Below, piece by piece: positions 60,854 to 64,000 of a stretch of 64,000 bases of DNA. Origin of the DNA: Streptomyces sp. NBC_01264. GTDB lineage: Bacteria > Actinomycetota > Actinomycetes > Streptomycetales > Streptomycetaceae. Both the position numbers and the translations under genes were made by a program. The notes beneath the pieces are model-generated. The model did no database searches and was not told where the DNA came from. It saw only the letters and a program-made list of their open reading frames with translations. Numbering within the stretch: position 1 is the first letter of the stretch; each line of letters opens with the position of its first letter. The stretch spans positions 3,038,001 through 3,102,000 of the forward strand of contig NZ_JAPEOX010000001.1 of the NCBI RefSeq assembly GCF_026340675.1, in the 5' to 3' direction.

Positions 60854-61171
60854 TCAGAGGAACCGGGCGGACTTCTCCTTCAGGTGCTCCGCGAAGAAGG
60901 CGGGGGCGTCGGGCCGCATCCGGGCCAGCGCCACCATCGCCGTGACGATGACGTCGGCGACCTCCGCCTCCACATCGCCCCAGGTGTGCGAGTTCCCCTT
61001 CCGCTGATTCGTGCCCTTGGCCCCGATCACGGCCTGCGCGGCCTCCCCGAACTCCTCCCCGATCTTCAGGATCTGCAGCGTCGCGCTCTCCTCGCGCCCC
61101 ACCCCGCGCTCCCGGTCGTAGGCGTCGAACCGCGCCGCGAGGGCCCCGATGGTCTTCCAGGATTCGTCCAT
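60854..61171 (-). CDS. MazG-like nucleotide pyrophosphohydrolase family protein
   Basis: 105 residues. The MazG metal motif appears as KIGEEFGEAAQAVIG with the later EAEVADVIVTAMVAL, giving the ExxE...ExxD acids. It probably hydrolyses non-canonical NTPs. A TAACTT box (61183-61178) 6 nt before the ATG suggests a leaderless transcript; there is no ribosome site. Confidence 0.85.
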   Translation of the reverse strand: MDESWKTIGALAARFDAYDRERGVGREESATLQILKIGEEFGEAAQAVIGAKGTNQRKGNSHTWGDVEAEVADVIVTAMVALARMRPDAPAFFAEHLKEKSARFL

Positions 61172-61204
61172 CCCCCGAAGTTAGCGCCGCGCCGCCGCAA
61201 CGCA

Positions 61205-61245
61205 GAAGCCCCGCCCCCCCCTCTCGGAGAGGGGGGCGGGGCTTC
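61205..61245. terminator. glnA terminator
   Basis: GAAGCCCCGCCCCCC... pairs with GGGGGGCGGGGCTTC over about 19 bp with a two-base bulge in the C-run; it follows the glnA stop by 36 bp. Confidence 0.82.
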
Positions 61246-61280
61246 GTTCGATCAGTGCGTCAGCACGACCGCGGCACGGC

Positions 61281-62690
61281 TTAGAGGTCGAAGTAGAGCT
61301 CGAACTCGTGCGGGTGCGGGCGCTGCGCGATCGGGGCGATCTCGTGGGTGCGCTTGTAGTCGATCCAGGTCTCGATCAGGTCGGGGGTGAAGACACCGCC
61401 GGCCAGGAGGTACTCGTGGTCCTCCTCGAGGGCCTTGAGGACGTCCTCGAGGCTGGTCGGGACCTGCGGGACGCTCGCGTGCTCGTCCGGGGAGAGCTCG
61501 TAGAGGTCCTTGTCGATCGGCTCCATCGGCTCGATCTTGTTCTTCACACCGTCGAGGCCCGCGAGGAGCAGCGCCGCGAACGCCAGGTACGGGTTCGAGG
61601 ACGGGTCCGGGGCGCGGAACTCGACGCGCTTGGCCTTCGGGTTCGAGCCCGTGATCGGGATGCGCATCGCGGCGGAGCGGTTGCGCTGCGAGTACACCAT
61701 GTTGACCGGCGCCTCGAAGCCCGGGACCAGGCGGTGGTAGGAGTTCACCGTCGGGTTGGTGAAGGCCAGCAGCGACGGGGCGTGCTTGAGGATGCCGCCG
61801 ATGTAGTAGCGGGCGGTGTCCGACAGGCCCGCGTAGCCGGCCTCGTCGTAGAACAGCGGGTCGCCGTTCGCCCACAGCGACTGGTGCACGTGCATGCCCG
61901 AGCCGTTGTCACCGAAGATCGGCTTCGGCATGAAAGTCGCGGTCTTGCCGTTCTTCCACGCGACGTTCTTCACGATGTACTTGAAGAGCATCAGGTCGTC
62001 GGCCGCGGCGAGCAGCGTGTTGAACTTGTAGTTGATCTCGGCCTGGCCACCGGTGCCGACCTCGTGGTGCTGACGCTCGACCTGGAGGCCCTGGGCGTCC
62101 AGCTCGAGGGAGATCTCGGCGCGCAGGTCGGCGAAGTGGTCGACCGGGGCTACGGGGAAGTAACCACCCTTGTAGCGGACCTTGTAACCACGGTTGTTCT
62201 CCTCGGAGCCCGTGTTCCAGGCACCGGCCTCGGAGTCGATGTGGTAGAAGCTCTCGTTCGCGGTGGTCGCGAAGCGCACGCTGTCGAACACGTAGAACTC
62301 GGCCTCGGGGCCGAAGTACGCGGTGTCGGCGATGCCGGTCGAGGCCAGGTACGCCTCGGCCTTCTTCGCGACGTTGCGCGGGTCACGGCTGTAGGCCTCG
62401 CCCGTGATCGGGTCGTGGATGAAGAAGTTGATGTTGAGCGTCTTGTCCTTGCGGAACGGGTCCAGGCGCGCGGTGGTGATGTCGGCGCGCAGCGCCATGT
62501 CGGACTCGTGGATCGCCTGGAAGCCGCGGATCGAGGAGCCGTCGAAGGCCAGCTCCTCGTTCGGGTCGAACGCGCGCCCCGGGATGGTGAAGTGCTGCAT
62601 CACACCAGGCAGGTCGCAGAAGCGGACGTCAACGAACTTGACGTCGTTGTCCTGGATGTACTGCGTCACTTCGTCGGCGTTCTTGAACAT
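61281..62690 (-). CDS. glnA: Glutamine synthetase type I
   Basis: 469 residues, the normal dodecameric GSI length. It makes glutamine from glutamate and ammonia. Motifs: [10 protein letters not shown], the ammonia/metal site [11 protein letters not shown], the ATP-site [16 protein letters not shown], and the adenylylation tyrosine in KDLYELSP, implying control by GlnE. ATG 62690 follows GAGGAG. A GlnR box lies about 100-140 bp upstream, indicating activation under nitrogen limitation. Confidence 0.97.
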   Translation of the reverse strand: MFKNADEVTQYIQDNDVKFVDVRFCDLPGVMQHFTIPGRAFDPNEELAFDGSSIRGFQAIHESDMALRADITTARLDPFRKDKTLNINFFIHDPITGEAYSRDPRNVAKKAEAYLASTGIADTAYFGPEAEFYVFDSVRFATTANESFYHIDSEAGAWNTGSEENNRGYKVRYKGGYFPVAPVDHFADLRAEISLELDAQGLQVERQHHEVGTGGQAEINYKFNTLLAAADDLMLFKYIVKNVAWKNGKTATFMPKPIFGDNGSGMHVHQSLWANGDPLFYDEAGYAGLSDTARYYIGGILKHAPSLLAFTNPTVNSYHRLVPGFEAPVNMVYSQRNRSAAMRIPITGSNPKAKRVEFRAPDPSSNPYLAFAALLLAGLDGVKNKIEPMEPIDKDLYELSPDEHASVPQVPTSLEDVLKALEEDHEYLLAGGVFTPDLIETWIDYKRTHEIAPIAQRPHPHEFELYFDL

Positions 62691-62790
62691 CCAACTCCTC
62701 CTACTCCCGACCCCGGGGCAGGGGCGGGCTTTTATAGCTAGTGGTGCGTCAGTGCGGTGCCGCACGCTGACCCGACCATAAGCAGACGGG

Positions 62791-62828
62791 GTTTCTCAAG
62801 CATGACCCATTTGTTTCGCACAAGTTAA
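62791..62828 (-). promoter_or_regulatory. GlnR binding site of glnA
   Basis: On the minus strand: TTAAC-n6-GAAAC-n6-GTCAT-n6-GAAAC, matching the paired a/b-site pattern gTnAC-n6-GAAAC established for Streptomyces GlnR. It also lies 49 bp before the divergent RDD gene start. Confidence 0.8.
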
Positions 62829-62864
62829 CCAGGGTCCCGCCGGAAGGGCGTCCCACGGCACGGG

Positions 62865-62870
62865 TACCGT
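62865..62870 (+). promoter_or_regulatory. -10 box of a probable leaderless promoter (RDD gene)
   Basis: TACCGT ends 6 nt before GTG 62877; there is no ribosome site. Confidence 0.5.
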
Positions 62871-62876
62871 GTTCGC

Positions 62877-63344
62877 GTGGACAAGAGGCAAGCAATCGGA
62901 TCCTGGCTCTCCGGCCCCCGCGAGGCCGCCGAGGAGATGGGTGCCGACTTCGGGTACCCCGGCAAGCAGCTCGGCCTGCCGCAGCACGGGAGCGGCTCGG
63001 TGGCCCGTTTCGGCCGCCGGCTCGGCGCCGTGGCCATCGACTGGCTGGGCTGCCAGCTGATCGCGTACGGCCTGCTCACCGGCCGTGACTGGAACGGTTC
63101 GGGGAACTGGACCCTGGCCGTCTTCATCGCCCTGGTGATCCTGACGGTCGGCACCGTGGGCTTTACCCCCGGGAAGCGGATCCTGGGCCTCCGGGTCGTC
63201 TCGCAGGACGGCGGCCGGCTCGGATTCGGCCGCGTGGTGCTCCGTACCGCCCTCCTCGCCCTGCTGATCCCGGCCCTCGTCTGGGACCGCGACGGCCGCG
63301 GACTGCACGACCGTCTCAGCCGCGCCGTGCAGGTCAGGATCTGA
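62877..63344 (+). CDS. RDD-family membrane protein
   Basis: 155 residues. A hydrophilic N-terminus (1-42) is followed by an RDD domain of three helices, with RRLGAVAIDWL, the GFTPGKRILGLRVV loop and WDRDGRGLHDRLS at the end. Function of RDD proteins is mostly unproven (some act in Na+/H+ exchange). Divergent from glnA. Confidence 0.88.
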   Translation: MDKRQAIGSWLSGPREAAEEMGADFGYPGKQLGLPQHGSGSVARFGRRLGAVAIDWLGCQLIAYGLLTGRDWNGSGNWTLAVFIALVILTVGTVGFTPGKRILGLRVVSQDGGRLGFGRVVLRTALLALLIPALVWDRDGRGLHDRLSRAVQVRI

Positions 63345-63370
63345 GACGCGGGAACGAGAACGGACGAAAA

Positions 63371-63411
63371 CAGAGGGGCGCCCCGGGCCATCGGCCCGGG
63401 GCGCCCCTCTG
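63371..63411. terminator. Bidirectional terminator
   Basis: Perfect 19-bp arms (CAGAGGGGCGCCCCGGGCC and complement) with an ATC loop between convergent genes. Confidence 0.9.
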
Positions 63412-63431
63412 TGTCGTATACGAAAAGCGGA

Positions 63432-64000
63432 TCAGCGCATCTTTCCGCCGCGCGGCATGCGCATCCCCTTGGGCATCGGGCCCTTCGGGATCGGCATGTT
63501 GCTCAGCAAGTCGCCCATGGCCCGCAGTTTGTCGTTGACCTGGGTGATCTGGGGCCCGGAGAGCACGCGGGGCAGCTTCATCAGGGTCGTACGGACCTTC
63601 TTGAGCGGCACCTCGCCCTCGCCCGTGCCCACGATGAAGGTGTGGACCGGGATGTCGGGCATGATCCGGGCCAGCTTCTTCTTCTCGTTCGCGAGCATCG
63701 GCTTCACCCGGTTCGGGTTGCCCTCGGCGATCAGGACCACGCCGGCCTTGCCCACGGCACGGTGGACGATGTCCTGCTGCTTGCTCATCGCGACGGCAGG
63801 GGTGGTGGTCCAGCCCCTGCCCACGTTGTCCAGTACGGCCGCGGCCGCGCCCGGCTGTCCCTCCATCTGCCCGAAGGCGGCCGTCTCGGCACGCCGTCCG
63901 AAGATGATCGCCATCGCCAGGAACGCCACCAGGAAGCCCAGGATGCCCAGGTAGACCGGGTGGCCGATCAGGAAGCCGATCGCAAGGAACACACCAAAGG
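63432..64000 (-). CDS. DUF4191 membrane protein, C-terminal part (runs off window end)
   Basis: The visible 189 codons include the second membrane helix (LAIGFLIGHPVYLGILGFLVAFLAM) and the cytoplasmic DUF4191 part with RGWTTTPAVAMSKQQDIVHRAVGKAGVVLI and GGKMR at the end. The frame continues past 64000 with hydrophobic residues, so a GTG at 63992 is not the start. DUF4191 proteins usually adjoin the lipoate genes lipA/lipB in Streptomyces, which may lie just outside. Confidence 0.85.
   Translation of the reverse strand, partial: FGVFLAIGFLIGHPVYLGILGFLVAFLAMAIIFGRRAETAAFGQMEGQPGAAAAVLDNVGRGWTTTPAVAMSKQQDIVHRAVGKAGVVLIAEGNPNRVKPMLANEKKKLARIMPDIPVHTFIVGTGEGEVPLKKVRTTLMKLPRVLSGPQITQVNDKLRAMGDLLSNMPIPKGPMPKGMRMPRGGKMR

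Noticed and set aside
1..64000. tRNA, rRNA, CRISPR arrays or insertion sequences
   Set aside because: None seen on either strand; the direct repeats found are short tandem slippage arrays, and no transposase-like product occurs.

Overview
This window is chromosomal DNA from a Streptomyces or very close relative. The evidence is the very high G+C, GTG/TTG starts, Streptomyces-type long perfect hairpins between genes, and gene content and order matching what I recall of the S. coelicolor core region around SCO2135-SCO2198. I see no insertion sequences, phage, CRISPR, rRNA or tRNA genes. The window opens inside one secreted NlpC/P60 peptidase gene and closes inside a DUF4191 membrane-protein gene.

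0-8 kb: two paralogous NlpC/P60 cell-wall peptidases, a NYN-domain RNase-like protein, a zinc-ribbon protein, a rhomboid protease, an AsnC-domain protein, a class V aminotransferase behind a SAM-IV riboswitch, and trpD. 8-18 kb: the respiratory block, with ctaE-qcrCAB and ctaCDF in two minus-strand groups. Between them lie a degenerate receiver protein and an L,D-transpeptidase. 18-24.4 kb: a cofactor block with a cysteine desulfurase-TusA fusion, an adenosine-kinase-like protein, an A-type Fe-S carrier and quinolinate synthase (itself an Fe-S enzyme). 24.5-38.6 kb: an RND transporter and NarL-type response regulator, the cobalamin genes cobS, cobU (with an extra metallo-beta-lactamase-like domain) and cobT, the PspA/PspAA stress pair, DUF3043, a methyltransferase and an MprF-like membrane protein with its partner. 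38.6-41 kb: an orphan histidine kinase and an unknown membrane protein.

41-48 kb (the most interesting part): five minus-strand genes encode an Agd3-like polysaccharide deacetylase (CE18-like), a PelF-like glycosyltransferase, a polytopic membrane protein, a spherulin-4/Sph3-like protein (GH135-like) and an Ega3-like GH114 lipoprotein. Together they look like a bacterial version of the fungal galactosaminogalactan/Pel exopolysaccharide pathway: polymerise and export at the membrane, deacetylate outside, trim with two glycosidases. An unusual palindromic element lies in the promoter region.

48-64 kb: leucyl aminopeptidase, then E3 (lpdA), a two-lipoyl-domain E2, a GntR regulator and E1 (aceE) of the 2-oxoacid dehydrogenase complexes. 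A Ser/Thr kinase with a coiled-coil tail follows, then a divergent SDR/TetR pair sharing an operator, a MazG-like protein, and glutamine synthetase I with a recognisable GlnR box, followed by RDD and DUF4191 membrane proteins. At least ten genes have a TANNNT -10 box 5-8 nt before the start codon, so they are probably translated from leaderless mRNAs.
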